Below, piece after piece: positions 9,641-20,315 of a stretch of 64,000 bases of DNA (the first letter of the stretch is position 1; each line of letters begins with the position of its first letter). The stretch comes from Alloascoidea africana (taxonomy: Eukaryota > Ascomycota > Alloascoideomycetes > Alloascoideales > Alloascoideaceae). The DNA lies in NCBI GenBank assembly GCA_030581615.1, contig JAKTTT010000054.1, positions 1 to 64,000 on the forward strand, read 5' to 3'. A program made the position numbers and the translations under genes. The notes beneath the pieces were generated by a model. It did no database searches. It had not been told where the DNA came from and saw only the letters and a list, made by a program, of their open reading frames with translations.

Positions 9641-10823
9641 ATGGGGTCTCGAAAGAAAAAAACTGAAAAACAAAAAGACTTTGTGGTGGGTATTCATAGT
9701 TGTGTCGATCTTTTTTATAATTCTAACGCTTTTGTAGAAACCGAAGCTGAAGGTGGGAAAAACGAAGGCCAAGGCTTCCAACCATACGGACACTTCTTTT
9801 GTCGCCAAAGGTGTGTATATATTCACAACTCTAGATAGATGCTTCTCGTGCTAACGATATGAAGCCATATCGCTTCCTTCTCAATCAATAACTCGAACCT
9901 ATACACCGGACGCAAGTCTTTCCCATCACATCTCACTTACGAAACACCACTCTTTCAGCACGCGAAAAGAATCGGTACTTTTCATCTCATCCCATCTGCC
10001 TACGAATCCAGCTCAATTCAAGTCCATCTTTAATGCCATAGTTCCTCTAATCGTGGATCCTTCTAGATCCGTTCGCAATGCACTGTTACAAACTTTCCAA
10101 AACATCGGTCAATACGATGCAAACTTGTTCAAAGTTCACTTAAATTTTTTCATCCTCTATGTCCAAAACGCAATGACCCATATTAACCCTCAAATAAGGG
10201 GAGATTCTACGAAATTTTTAAATATACTATTACAGTACTCCCCAGAGGGATTATGCTCCAGCAGCTGGAGCAAAATCCTGGATAGTTTCATGCTGATCTT
10301 GGGATGGTCGGACAATACTGGTATAGACAAGATGACGCTGTTTGGCAGCGGCGATTACTATGGCGAGAATACAACAAAGAGTGGTGGAAATGACAAACAA
10401 CAAGCAACATCTTTCCAAGTGCAACACATAGATTCGTTGGGAAAGCTTCTAGAGTGCGGCCTATTTTCCTCAGCGAAACAAACGGGGGAAGACATTGAGG
10501 ATACAGGAGACACAAAACATCGCTTTGTTCATACTTTAACACCCAAGTATTTAAATATATCACAGGAAACACAACCTTTTGGCTATTTAGGGCTGTTTAC
10601 CCCAATGCAAAGAGATGGTTCCGGCCTGGGAGGGAAAAATCCCGATGATAACGCTGCGTCTAGTGTAACTATAGAGGCTCGAGCAGCAGCGTTCAAGAGC
10701 AAATATCACGACATGGTAATCAGCAATTTGCAACTGTGGGTGAAAGAAGGAGGACAGCTAGGTAGAAGCTGTAGTAAAGTTTTGAAATTGGTATCTGATT
10801 CTGGGATAGATAGTTCAGAATGA
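9641..10823 (+). CDS. IPI1: Pre-rRNA processing protein of the Rix1 complex
   Basis: Orthologue of Ipi1/TEX10, a Rix1-complex subunit needed for ITS2 processing and 60S maturation in the nucleus. Predicted 358 residues (S. cerevisiae 334). Three exons: 9641-9685, 9738-9810 and 9865-10823. Introns are 52 and 54 nt, with TTCTAACG and TGCTAACG just upstream of the acceptors. The spliced N-terminus reads basic MGSRKKKTEKQKDFV, then KPKLKVGKTKAKAS and HTDTSFVAK, all close to the yeast protein. Later HEAT-like segments include NAMTHINPQIRGDSTKFL, then QPFGYLGLFT and a conserved KEGGQLGRS near the end. The first donor (GTGGGT) is non-standard, so that boundary is the least certain. Stop lies 12 bp from the convergent RQC1 stop. 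Confidence 0.9.
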
Positions 10824-10835
10824 AGTTGTATATGC

Positions 10836-12746
10836 TCAATTTTCATCCAATGATCTTTGTAGTAAAAGTTCAAGTTCTCTTTGGAACCTGTCATCTTCCT
10901 GGGAGACCGTTTGAACTTTCCTAAGGCTCTTTTCATCGATCCAATCATCGTCTTCACCCCAAGGTCCACCGTCTTCTTGTGGTGGCATTACATCGTAAGA
11001 AATTGTAAATCCGGGAATACTCCAGATTTGATTTGGTAGATGAGACATAATTTGTCCTTCTCCCGACAGCACTGCAAAACGGCCCAGATTTACAGGGAAC
11101 GCTTGGATATGATTTCTTATCTCAATGGGGGTAGACTTGACTTGATCAAAAGTGAGTTTAGCTTCGGATTTCCAAAAGCTCGAGGTGACAATGTCGCTGG
11201 ACTCCTGGCGCAAGAAATCAATGTGTTCCGGCTTTGTCCATAACTGTGTTGCGCGAATCGCGACCGACTCGGTAAGAACTTCAATCTCATTGTTGGAGTT
11301 TTCGTAAGACCCAAACATGGAATTGAAAGGCTCATGATCTGGATCCGTGAAGTATATTCCCAGAGTTGACAAAAGCTTGTGTCCTGTCCAAGGATATAGA
11401 ACGAGCGCCGTTTTAAGAGATTCCTTTGCCTTTTCCTGTTGATTTTCAAAAAGATAGGCAAGTGTGAGGTTGTAGGCGATACCTGGTGGGTACCATTCAG
11501 GATAAGAAGTGATAAGTCTAGTACTACTCAATTCAATCAGATATTTGTATTTACCAGCCAGTATGCAGTAGTAGTCGATGTAATACCGAACCCCGTAAGG
11601 GTCATCTACTGGACTCAAACTCCACAGTAGCTTTGTGAACTGAAGAGCCGTGTTGTAGGTCCCACGTTGAGCCAAGGCGAGGATTGTTTTGAATAAAGCT
11701 AGGTAAAACTGTCTGTTGAGGAAAAAGTTAAATGGAAGTTGGCACTTTCCGGACCAGGGAAGGAAGTTTTTGGTGAAACACCAATCAAAGAGAACTAGCG
11801 CTCTATCCAATAGAGTTGAAGACTCGCCTCTTTGGCCCTGTTGAAGAAGAACGGAAGAGGCCTGTAACAGGGTTTCGATATGAACAGGGCACTTTCTCAA
11901 AATGTTGAACAATGCTTCATGGTTACCGGATTGGATTGCCAAGTAAAATTCGGCATTAACCTCTCTTATGGAAGAATCGGAAGGATCTCTTTTAAACTTG
12001 AAGTATCTGATCTGACCCTTAGTTCCCAACAGTTGCATAGATAGGGGTTTTCTAGACACGGGCAACCATATTAGAGGTAGGCGAGCCAGCACCAGTTTCC
12101 GGGAGGTATGGGGGATTGAGCGGCCATCTTTTGTTGCGTCCCATCCCAATTTTCTAGAATGTTGTTTTAGTGTGGCGTAATCCTTGGCCGTAAGCCCGTA
12201 GCGGGACAAATCTGGTTTGAAATCGGGATCATCATCCAAGTTGATCTTTCCAAACAGCTTGCGATACTCGTGTTCTGGATCCAATTCTCTTGGATTTATC
12301 TCTAAGAGGGGTAAAGAAAGGGCCATATCTGAGGATTTGAAGGCAGGATAAGCGGATACTAGAGGTGGGTTGTTGGCATCTAATTGGGATTTTTCAGAGT
12401 CTTGAGAGGGAGCAAGTGAAGCGTTTTGCTTGGTCTTGCTTTTCTTTTTCTTTTTCTTTTTCTTTCTGTCCTTTTTGCTTTCTCCTTTTTCTACCGTGGG
12501 GTTTGGGGTAGGTTCTATCTGTGTGTGTTGGACCGTTGTATCTTTGTGTTTTTCGTCTTCGTCTTGGTCTTTTCCATAATCATTTTCATCGGAGCTTGGG
12601 TCTTGATCACCTAGCAGAGCAAAGAGGTTTTTGTTTGCCTTTGGTTTCGGGGCCAAAGATATGGGTTCCTCATCGGAGCTATTTTTTTCGATTGTCGAGT
12701 CCTCGATTTCTTGTTCTTGTAATTTTTTGATTGCTCGCAAAGACAT
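10836..12746 (-). CDS. RQC1: Ribosome quality control complex subunit 1 (TCF25 family)
   Basis: A 636-residue TCF25-family protein. In yeast Rqc1 works with Ltn1, Rqc2 and Cdc48 on stalled 60S subunits and helps degradation of nascent chains. The start at 12746 gives MSLRAIKKLQEQE, the typical basic N-terminus of the family (MSRRALRRL in the human protein). The frame is open 41 codons further upstream without support. Residues about 10-150 are acidic and end in a long Lys run encoded by a ttttct-type tract (about 12435-12470). The middle and C-terminal TCF25 domain has the segments LFDWCFTKNFLPW and GVRYYIDYYCI. Single exon. The protein is somewhat shorter than yeast Rqc1 (723). Confidence 0.92.
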   Translation of the reverse strand: MSLRAIKKLQEQEIEDSTIEKNSSDEEPISLAPKPKANKNLFALLGDQDPSSDENDYGKDQDEDEKHKDTTVQHTQIEPTPNPTVEKGESKKDRKKKKKKKKSKTKQNASLAPSQDSEKSQLDANNPPLVSAYPAFKSSDMALSLPLLEINPRELDPEHEYRKLFGKINLDDDPDFKPDLSRYGLTAKDYATLKQHSRKLGWDATKDGRSIPHTSRKLVLARLPLIWLPVSRKPLSMQLLGTKGQIRYFKFKRDPSDSSIREVNAEFYLAIQSGNHEALFNILRKCPVHIETLLQASSVLLQQGQRGESSTLLDRALVLFDWCFTKNFLPWSGKCQLPFNFFLNRQFYLALFKTILALAQRGTYNTALQFTKLLWSLSPVDDPYGVRYYIDYYCILAGKYKYLIELSSTRLITSYPEWYPPGIAYNLTLAYLFENQQEKAKESLKTALVLYPWTGHKLLSTLGIYFTDPDHEPFNSMFGSYENSNNEIEVLTESVAIRATQLWTKPEHIDFLRQESSDIVTSSFWKSEAKLTFDQVKSTPIEIRNHIQAFPVNLGRFAVLSGEGQIMSHLPNQIWSIPGFTISYDVMPPQEDGGPWGEDDDWIDEKSLRKVQTVSQEDDRFQRELELLLQRSLDEN

Positions 12747-12907
12747 TTCCCGATAACATATGGAGAGAAGAAGGAAATAGGATATGAGTAAATGGTGAGA
12801 GTATGGAGGTGTGTGTGCTGTTGTTACTATATAATGTGTGTGTGTGTTGTTGTTTTGACATTTTGGCACAGGACAGAGAGAAGAGGACTTGATTCATCAC
12901 ACATTCG

Positions 12908-14749
12908 ATGCATAGGTCTTTTGTCCAGAATTCTCTAAACAATGAGGAGTCTCGAGAGGAGGATGACTTGGGGATAACGAATCTGAGTTTAAGTCGAGAA
13001 TCTCCGTTTCGCAGCCAGCGGATGGACAGTAGTGGTAGTGGGATAGCCAAGTTGCAGTTTCAATCCAGGACCAGGCCGGACACCAGTGGGAGTTTTTTCA
13101 ACCAGAGTGGACATGGTGGGGTGGGGAATCTATCTTCTTTTAATGTAGGGAATGATATGTCGTCGAATTCATTTTTTGATAGGACGGAGAATTCTATGTT
13201 TAGAGGGTCTGGTGGTGAGGGCAGAGATGGGTTTCATGGGGTGAATATTCAAGAGGAGTTACTCAATCTTTCTGTTCGGGACGACAATGAGATGGATATT
13301 AGTGTTGACGAGGACGAAGAGGAAGAGGAAGGAGATCAGATTGGGTTGGTGTTGTCACCAGGCACTACTAGATCTGGACATTTTTTTACATCGAGAGCAT
13401 CAGGGGTACAAACACAAGAGAGTGGGCTTTTCCAGTCTACGCCGATTCGGGGACGAGAGGTTTTTACAGGGTCAAGTCCAGTATCGCCGTTGAAAGATAG
13501 GAGTTTTTCAGGCCCAGGCCGTGATTTTGAGAGTCCGAGGAAGAGAGGAGGGGAGTCGTTGTTTAAGAGAATGACGAGGACGCGGAAGGAACAGCAAGAG
13601 AAGCAGGATTTGAGAGAGGATGGGGATGGGGATGAGGATGAGGATGAGGATGAGGATGTGGTTATGGTTGATACGGAGGATGAAGATGAAAGGGAGGAGG
13701 GAAGTGCGACACCACAAAAGGGGGATGTGACAAGAGAAGAGAACAAGAGGCAGGCTAATGGGAGTGGAGGCAGTCCCTGGAACGATATTCTCAAGGCCAC
13801 GACGAAGAGCCTGCTGTCTCCTACGCAGCTTGGAGCCAAGCTGGGGACGCCTACGGTGAACGAGAGCGTGGAGGAGGACACAGGATGCGATGACGAGCGC
13901 AACAGCCGGGCGCTTGTTGTTTCGAGCTGGGCCGGGGGTCGTGTGAGCACGGCGGACATGGAGGATAGCGTGGACGATGATTTGGAGCCTGAGCGAAGGG
14001 TGCTTGCGCGAGAAGGTTGGTCAGAGAAGCGCCGTGGGGGCCTCAGCGGGAGCCTCAGCGGGAGCCTCAGCGGGAGCCACAGCCAGCGAAGAAGGAGGCT
14101 CCAGGTGCAAGTGCAACATCTACGGGACGAGCAGCAGGCCCTGTCCACGGCCCTGCCCACGCCGACGCTGGAGTGGATGGCGGAGAACGACAACGTGCCG
14201 TACATTGTGTTTTCGTATCTCCAGCTGGCAATCAACCTGGTGATCGGCAGCGTGGTGCTGTACCTGGCGGTGTCGTTTCTGTTCACGATCAAGCAGGACA
14301 TCCACAACAACCTGGAGCTGAGGGCCGCGCAGCTCACGAACCAGGCGCTGGCGTGCAAGCGCGACTACGACCTGAACCGCTGCGGCGACCCCGGGCGACC
14401 GCGGGTGGCCGAGCTGACGGCTCGGTGCGACGAGTGGGAGGGCTGTATGGTCGCGGACGTGGACTCGTCGGTCGGACGGGCCAAGGTGGGCGCGGAGACC
14501 ATCGGCGGCATCATCAACAGCCTGATCGAGCCCATCAGCCTCAAGGCGCTGGCGGTTCTCGGCGTCGCGCTGTTTGGCAGCAGCTTTGCCAGCAACCTGC
14601 TGTTTGGCTTTCTACGGGCCCGATCCATCTACAACGGACACGCAGTGCACGCAGTGCACGGAGTCCGAGACGGTCACGGGACCGGCCGGTCCATCGCAAG
14701 CGGTCACCCTCAGCACGTGATCATGGACGCCCCACGTGACCATTTGTGA
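12908..14749 (+). CDS. BRL1: BRL1/BRR6 family nuclear envelope protein
   Basis: 613 residues. The C-terminal domain (about 420-580) matches the fungal Brl1/Brr6 di-sulfide-bridge nucleocytoplasmic transport domain: two membrane helices (about 433-460 and 545-571) flanking a lumenal loop with four cysteines (ACKRDY, NRCGD, ARCDEWEGCM). Known role: inner nuclear membrane protein for nuclear pore assembly and membrane lipid balance. The first 400 residues are disordered and acidic, with a (gatgag)n-encoded Glu/Asp run near 13626-13660 and GSLS repeats near 14040-14080. The family tail is appended to a strongly GC-rich C-terminal third, unlike the first two thirds. Divergent from RQC1 with a 161-bp shared promoter. 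BRL1 versus BRR6 is uncertain; length favours BRL1. Confidence 0.88.
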   Translation: MHRSFVQNSLNNEESREEDDLGITNLSLSRESPFRSQRMDSSGSGIAKLQFQSRTRPDTSGSFFNQSGHGGVGNLSSFNVGNDMSSNSFFDRTENSMFRGSGGEGRDGFHGVNIQEELLNLSVRDDNEMDISVDEDEEEEEGDQIGLVLSPGTTRSGHFFTSRASGVQTQESGLFQSTPIRGREVFTGSSPVSPLKDRSFSGPGRDFESPRKRGGESLFKRMTRTRKEQQEKQDLREDGDGDEDEDEDEDVVMVDTEDEDEREEGSATPQKGDVTREENKRQANGSGGSPWNDILKATTKSLLSPTQLGAKLGTPTVNESVEEDTGCDDERNSRALVVSSWAGGRVSTADMEDSVDDDLEPERRVLAREGWSEKRRGGLSGSLSGSLSGSHSQRRRRLQVQVQHLRDEQQALSTALPTPTLEWMAENDNVPYIVFSYLQLAINLVIGSVVLYLAVSFLFTIKQDIHNNLELRAAQLTNQALACKRDYDLNRCGDPGRPRVAELTARCDEWEGCMVADVDSSVGRAKVGAETIGGIINSLIEPISLKALAVLGVALFGSSFASNLLFGFLRARSIYNGHAVHAVHGVRDGHGTGRSIASGHPQHVIMDAPRDHL

Positions 14750-14820
14750 TCGCGGCTGCGGGCGCGCCCGAAACGGAAATGTTGGTTCACCAACAAATGC
14801 CAGAAAGTAGTCCCAGCCTC

Positions 14821-14828
14821 TTATATAA
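14821..14828 (+). promoter_or_regulatory. TATA-like box upstream of OLE1
   Basis: Sequence ttatataa lies about 75 bp before the OLE1 start, followed by a long CT-rich tract (about 14840-14895). Both fit the promoter of a highly expressed yeast gene. This is position and sequence only; no transcript evidence. Confidence 0.5.
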
Positions 14829-14900
14829 GATCGGTTTCTAGCTGTCCTTCCCTCTCTTTCTTCATCCTCATCTCCATCTCCATCTCTCCATCCCCCCCCA

Positions 14901-16427
14901 ATGTCTGCCCCCATCGAAGAGCTCAAGGTAGAAGAGGTCGACGCCTATGCCACCGGCGCCTACAAGCCCCAGCCCGTCGTCAAGAACTTTGCCGGCGCCA
15001 GGCTGACCAACCTTAGTTCCTCTTCGGGCAATCCCGATGCCCTCCACCGAAAGTCCGCTAACGCCAACGCCAACGCCAACGCTAACGCTAACGCTGCCAA
15101 GCACAAGAAACTTCACATCTCGGAACAGCCCTTCACTCTCCAAAACTGGTACCTGAAGATAAACTGGCTCAACGTCATTCTTGTCTTGGTCATCCCCATC
15201 TCCGGACTCATCACCGCTGCCTTCACCCCCCTCTACTGGAAAACTGCCGTGTGGGCCGTCGTCTATTACGTAATGACCGGCCTGTCCATCACCGCCGGCT
15301 ATCACAGACTGTTTGCTCACAGAGCTTACGCCGCAAGATGGCCTCTCCGTCTCTTCTACGCTCTCGTTGGCGGTGGTGCGGTCGAAGGTTCCGTCAGATG
15401 GTGGGCTGCATCCCATAGAGTCCATCACAGATACACAGATACGGAAAAGGACCCTTACAATGCAAACAACGGCTTCTTCTACTCCCACATTGGCTGGATG
15501 CTTGTCGTCCCCAACCCAAAGCACAAGGGAAGATGCGATATTAGCGACTTGAACGCTGACCCAATTGTCAGATGGCAACATCGCCAATACATCTTTGTCC
15601 TCGCTTTCATGGCTTACATCTTCCCTGCCCTGGTTGGCGCCCTATGGGGGGATGCCTTTGGTGGCTTCATCTACGCTGGTATCCTCAGAGTCGGTTTCGT
15701 TCAACAGGCCACCTTCTGTGTCAATTCTTTGGCCCATTGGATCGGAGAACAACCTTTCGATGACAACAGAACTCCAAGAGATCATGTTCTCACCGCTCTG
15801 GTCACTCTCGGTGAAGGTTACCACAACTTCCACCACGAATTCCCCTCCGATTACAGAAACGCAATCCGATGGTACCAATTCGACCCTACCAAGGTCGTCA
15901 TCTGGATCACAAAGCAAATCGGCCTCGCCTACGACTTGAAAAAATTCTCCCAGAATGCAATTGAGCAAGGCTTGGTCCAGCAACAGCAAAAGAAGCTCGA
16001 CAAATGGAGAGCAAGACTCAACTGGGGTATCCCCATCGAGCAACTGCCAATCATCGAATTCGACGACTTCAAGGCAGAGTCAAAGGACAGAGCCCTGGTT
16101 CTCATTTCCGGTATTGTTCACGATGTCACCGACTTTGTTGATGAGCACCCCGGTGGTCTGGCTCTTATCAAGTCGGCTATCGGCAAAGATGGCACTGCTG
16201 TTTTCAACGGCGGTGTCTATGCACACTCCAATGCTGCCCACAATCTGCTGGCAACAATGAGATGCGCTGTGATCCGTGGAGGTTGCGAGGTCGAGGTCTG
16301 GAGACAACAACAAAAGGAGAACAAAGATGTTGGATTGAAAAGCGACTCCTCGGGGTCCGTCATAGTTAGAGCAGGAGAGCAGGCCACAATGTCCAAAAAA
16401 CCTGTTGCTACCGCGGATGCTGCTTAA
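14901..16427 (+). CDS. OLE1: Stearoyl-CoA (delta-9) fatty acid desaturase with cytochrome b5 domain
   Basis: 508-residue ER membrane enzyme that puts the delta-9 double bond into palmitoyl- and stearoyl-CoA, giving palmitoleate and oleate. The three iron-binding histidine boxes are clear: HRLFAH (135-140), HRVHH (172-176) and HNFHH (308-312). Four membrane helices surround them. A C-terminal cytochrome b5 domain (about 385-470) supplies electrons; its haem ligands should be H416 in HPGG and H442 in YAHSNAA. Length matches yeast Ole1 (510). The N-terminal region has an Asn-Ala repeat (about 53-64) encoded by a hexanucleotide repeat. Codons are C-rich and biased, as in highly expressed genes. 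Confidence 0.97.
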   Translation: MSAPIEELKVEEVDAYATGAYKPQPVVKNFAGARLTNLSSSSGNPDALHRKSANANANANANANAAKHKKLHISEQPFTLQNWYLKINWLNVILVLVIPISGLITAAFTPLYWKTAVWAVVYYVMTGLSITAGYHRLFAHRAYAARWPLRLFYALVGGGAVEGSVRWWAASHRVHHRYTDTEKDPYNANNGFFYSHIGWMLVVPNPKHKGRCDISDLNADPIVRWQHRQYIFVLAFMAYIFPALVGALWGDAFGGFIYAGILRVGFVQQATFCVNSLAHWIGEQPFDDNRTPRDHVLTALVTLGEGYHNFHHEFPSDYRNAIRWYQFDPTKVVIWITKQIGLAYDLKKFSQNAIEQGLVQQQQKKLDKWRARLNWGIPIEQLPIIEFDDFKAESKDRALVLISGIVHDVTDFVDEHPGGLALIKSAIGKDGTAVFNGGVYAHSNAAHNLLATMRCAVIRGGCEVEVWRQQQKENKDVGLKSDSSGSVIVRAGEQATMSKKPVATADAA

Positions 16428-16725
16428 GCCGGGATCGCAGAAGGGGGTGTATATATAGAGATGCAGAGTATAAATCTATACTATCGTTTACCATTTCCTT
16501 TTCTTGCACTTGATGTCCTTTTTTTTAACTATTCCTTGATTTAAATCCTACGGCGGTTTTTATTTTTTTTTTATGCTTATAACACACATCTACGTACATA
16601 CGGCTATAATGTAGTGCCAATCTTTTTTCTTTCTTTCTTTCTTTCTATCACCTTGTTTGTTTCGGTCATATATATCATCATATCATAATACTCAACAATT
16701 CATCTAATGATACAAACATTATACA
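16428..16725. other. OLE1/URH1 convergent 3' flanks
   Basis: These 298 bp hold the 3' flanks of two convergent genes. They are T-rich, with an 8-T run near 16519-16526, a 10-T run near 16563-16572 and a ctttctttctttcttt run near 16628-16645. Nothing else is seen. Confidence 0.7.
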
Positions 16726-17742
16726 TCACGCCACAGACACGGACACGGACGCCGGCGGAATTGGACCCGACTTGTCCCCAACATCCAGAGCATCTTCCAA
16801 AAGCCCCCAAAACTGGTCCATATCCATGCTTTCCCCCACCATCACCCCGTGCTCGTCCGCCTCGACCTCAACCGTCCGGCCCTCCTGCTTGCCGTCTTGC
16901 ACAACCTCGATCTTGTACTTGGTAAACTTGAACCGCAGCGCCTTGCCGGCCTCAGACCCACAGATATCCAGCAGACAGGCCACTGCCACCGGATCGTGCA
17001 CCGGTGGCCCATCCTTGAACCCCTGAAGCTTGCAGGTGGTGGTGAAAAACTCTAACAGCTCAAAGATAAGCTGGCGCAACAAAGTGGTTTTGGGCGCATT
17101 TAGAATCGTACTTTTAACCTTCTTTGTGGCAATAGCCTGATGGGTCAGATCCAGCGGAATAAGCACAGTTTTGGGCGACACAATGGGGTCCGTAAGCACT
17201 ATCTGCGCCGCCTTCGGGTCGCACCAGATGTTGAACTCGGCAAACGACGAGCTGTTCCAAGCATTGATACCTCCGCCCATGATGCTGAGATACCGGATCT
17301 TGTCGCGGCAATCCGGGTACTTCTGGAACAAACCGGCAATATTCGTCAAGGTCCCCGTCGCAATCACACAGATCTCTCCCTCGTACTCTGTAATCGTGTT
17401 GTAAAGAGCGTCAACAGCGTCCAGCTCGGTACTGGCCTTGAGCTTGGCCTGGGGCAGCAGCTCCGATCCGTTCAGCCCAAACGAGCCGTGGACGTGCTCC
17501 GCGTGCTCGACGTGCTTCACGAGAGGCTCGCGGGCCCCCGGGTACACCTTGACCCCGGTCTCTCCTAGAGCCGTGAGCACTCTAAGAGCGTTGTCCGTGG
17601 TGTTGGCCAGCGAGGTGTTCCCGTACACGGTGGAAACGCCCAACAGCACGTAGGCCGGATGGAGACAGCACAGGGTGAGCGCAATTGCGTCGTCGTGGCC
17701 CGGGTCGCAGTCTAGCCACACAGGTAAAGCAGAGTAAGTCAT
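16726..17742 (-). CDS. URH1: Uridine (pyrimidine) nucleosidase
   Basis: 338 residues, the size of yeast Urh1 (340). This inosine/uridine-preferring nucleoside hydrolase splits uridine (and the nicotinamide or nicotinic acid riboside in yeast) to base plus ribose in salvage. The calcium-binding Asp cluster is intact at residues 11-18 (DCDPGHDD). The other family signatures ATGTLTNIA, IMGGG and HDPVAVA are present. The start at 17742 (MTYSALPVWLD) places the Asp cluster at the usual distance; the frame runs 44 codons further upstream without family support. Single exon. Convergent with OLE1. Confidence 0.94.
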   Translation of the reverse strand: MTYSALPVWLDCDPGHDDAIALTLCCLHPAYVLLGVSTVYGNTSLANTTDNALRVLTALGETGVKVYPGAREPLVKHVEHAEHVHGSFGLNGSELLPQAKLKASTELDAVDALYNTITEYEGEICVIATGTLTNIAGLFQKYPDCRDKIRYLSIMGGGINAWNSSSFAEFNIWCDPKAAQIVLTDPIVSPKTVLIPLDLTHQAIATKKVKSTILNAPKTTLLRQLIFELLEFFTTTCKLQGFKDGPPVHDPVAVACLLDICGSEAGKALRFKFTKYKIEVVQDGKQEGRTVEVEADEHGVMVGESMDMDQFWGLLEDALDVGDKSGPIPPASVSVSVA

Positions 17743-18145
17743 TTGGGATTTCTCGTGGATCTGTTCAAACGAATTCGAATATGTTGAAGAAAGAAACAGA
17801 AGGGGATGAGAGAAAAACACAAAATAACGTCTCCTGCTCCCTGTCTTACCCCCTCCCGCTAACACAGATAGCACTTTTTGGCTTTCCTGTTCTCTGCCAG
17901 CTCGGCCAGCTCTGTCAGCTCTGCCAGCTCGGCCTCGGGCAGCAACGCCCGGCGGCCATCCTTGGGAAATGATTATGTCCGAGCAGAGCTGCTGCGAACA
18001 GAGGGACTAATTGCAGCAGGTGGTGGGAAACAGGAGCATCTGGAGACTGGCCAGAGTCAGACCCTGTTTTGATTTCTGGTTTTGTTTCTGCCAAATACTT
18101 TAGACTTTTCTTCTCACCTCCCTCCTCTAGCCAGCCCGGATCACC
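17743..18145. other. URH1/YMC1 divergent promoter region
   Basis: These 403 bp separate the two start codons. The stretch at about 17890-17950 has repeated ctcggccagctctg-like words. No gene is seen. Confidence 0.6.
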
Positions 18146-19435
18146 ATGGAAGAGCCTGAAGCCCAGTTCGTGGATGCTGACACCAACCAGGGACCTCTTC
18201 GCGTCCTCAAAGACGTTTTCGCAGGCAGCATGGGCGGCATCGGTGTGTATCTTATCTTTTGGTCCGGAACAAAAAACTACAAGACAAAAAAAAAATCTAA
18301 AGACCGCCCAATCAGCAACGGTACATGGTAATACTAACAAACCCATGTAGCCCAGGTCCTCGCTGGACAGCCATTTGACACCACAAAAGTCCGCTTGCAG
18401 TCGGCTCCAGAGGGAACTTACACCGGAGCAGGCGACGTAATCAAAAAACTGATCAAAAACGAGGGCTTTGGCGGTTTTTACAAAGGAACCCTGACTCCTC
18501 TGGTAGGCGGTAAGCTCAATTATATCATCAACAAATGTGGGAATTTACTCTAACCCCTTTCCCATACAGTCGGTGCTTGTGGTATGTCTCGACGCACAGT
18601 ACACAAAACTATTTTGTCTAGGCTTGTTTTAACCGGAGATTCCATGTTCAGTATCAATTCAATTCGGCGTAAACGAGTTTATGAAGCGATTCTTCACGGC
18701 TCAGAATGTCTCGCCAACAAACCCGCACCCAGAACTTCTCTCACCGTCCCAGTACTATCTCTCGGGAACAGCTGCCGGCGTCGCCAACGGGTTTCTGGCA
18801 TCCCCGATCGAGCATATCCGTATCCGTCTTCAGACACAGACCGGCAAAGTCAAAACTTACAATGGTCCCCTGGATTGTATTAAACAGATATACAGGGCAG
18901 CTGGTTTCAAAGGGATAATGCGAGGAATCACCCCCACGTTGCTCAGAGAAGGCCACGGAATGGGGTATGTTCATTACTCACCATCTTTCTAGCGGAAAAA
19001 ACCCTTGTTAACCCCTTTCCCTCCCAAGGTGCTACTTCTTGGCATTCGAAGCTCTCGTAAAAAGGGACGTGAAAAAGAATAACATAGAACGGAAGGAAAT
19101 ACCCAGCTACAGACTGTGTTTATATGGCGGTTGTGCAGGATACGCTGTAAGTGCCATTTTTCAAAAACCAAAAGTCTGGTTTTTTATACTAACGTTTACT
19201 CTAGATGTGGCTCTCGGTATATCCAGCTGACGTCATAAAGTCGAAAATGCAAACAGATTCTATTGTAAAATCCCAACAGGTATACAAATCAGCTCTCGAC
19301 TGCTTCAAACAAACACTCCGATCATCAGGAATCAAGGGACTGTTCAAAGGATTTTTGCCTACAATTCTCAGAGCTGCTCCGGTAAACGCTGTCACTTTTG
19401 TAACCTTTGAGCTTACTATGAGACTCATCAACTGA
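18146..19435 (+). CDS. YMC1: Mitochondrial inner-membrane carrier, YMC1/YMC2 type
   Basis: A 309-residue mitochondrial carrier family protein after splicing. Six exons: 18146-18242, 18351-18509, 18570-18581 (only 12 nt), 18652-18964, 19029-19146, 19205-19435. The introns are 108, 60, 70, 64 and 58 nt; two have a full TACTAAC (18332-18338 and 19187-19193). The three carrier signatures are present: GQPFDTTKVR, ASPIEHIRIR and VYPADVIKSK. Segments FYKGTLTPLVGVGACVS and LREGHGMGCYFL match Ymc1/Ymc2 closely. Yeast Ymc1 is linked to glycine/oleate metabolism and glutamate supply. The joined reading frame stays open across all junctions. YMC1 versus YMC2 cannot be separated. Confidence 0.93.
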
Positions 19436-19466
19436 ACTCTAGATAGTATAGACATTTGTGCATTTT

Positions 19467-20315
19467 TCATGCTTCGGGCTCAACCTCTAATCTTCTCAAT
19501 AGATAATCGATCTCAACCTTTTTGGTCAGAGGAATAATCCATTCTTTGTAGATCCTGGTAACAACCTTGGGCTCCACCTTCCCTTGCCGTTTTTGACTAT
19601 ACCTTAATGTCGGGTCTGTGCCATATGCCTCTGCCTTCTGTTCCAACCGCTCCAAGATTTTCTCCTCAACCGCGCTATTTGTGATGGCAGCCTCGATCTC
19701 CGCAATATTCTTATCCTTTATCAATTTGGTAAACTTTTCGCGTTCAGATCTAAACTTTGCCTCCGCAACAAACTTACCAAAATGAATACGTCTGGATAAA
19801 TCTTGGAGACAATCAATGTCAACAAGTGCACAGCTTCCAAAGTTTTCGCTCTGCTCGCCCGATTTTGAAACCAGTGGAACTATCTCGTTGATGTAAATCG
19901 ATTTTATCTCTGGATTCACCGTCACTTCCTGATGATAAGGTGCCAACACTTCGGGATAGTCTATCGCCGGGAGAATCGGCGTTGGCAACTCATCCGGGAA
20001 GTAGGGAAGCTCATCTGGAGCTCCAAACCGACGAACCTGTGCTGGTCACACGCGAAACACACTTGTTAGCTTTTTGCATTTTCAACACTTTCCAAAAGAG
20101 CTCATACCATGAACCTTCTCTGTTTCCTTTAGTAACCAATCCAGGAAACTAATGTCATCGTGCCCAATCATAACGCCTGCCTTCTTGTAAATGCTGGGGC
20201 TTTGGAAAAACTGGGATCTTTCAATGAAGTTGAAAACGATCGTATCTTCCATTCGGACCAATGCTGCCCGGATGTTGGCAAGATCAAGCACTGTTTCTGG
20301 CTTGGTGAAATCCAT
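19467..20315 (-). CDS. ARO7: Chorismate mutase
   Basis: 260 residues (yeast 256). Converts chorismate to prephenate, the branch step to Phe and Tyr; the fungal enzyme is an all-helical dimer inhibited by Tyr and activated by Trp. Two exons: 20315-20108 and 20041-19467, with a 66-nt intron starting GTATGA and holding GCTAAC. The spliced N-terminus MDFTKPETVLDLANIR, then RMEDTIVFNFIERSQF, is nearly that of yeast. Later segments SRRIHFGKFVAEAKF and TNSAVEEKILERL carry active-site residues. The C-terminal half is tail to tail with YMC1, 31 bp apart. Confidence 0.96.

Noticed and set aside
13336-14358. Long minus-strand frame (340 codons) antisense to BRL1
   Set aside because: It is a shadow of the GC-rich, Asp/Glu- and Ser-rich BRL1 frame; its own product is low-complexity Ser/Leu/Pro.
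14017-14739. Second + strand frame (240 codons) inside BRL1
   Set aside because: It is a Gly/Arg/Pro-rich shadow frame created by high G+C; the BRL1 frame holds the conserved cysteines and membrane helices.
14868-15587. Minus-strand frame opposite OLE1
   Set aside because: OLE1 is certain on the + strand; the antisense frame is a by-product of biased codons.
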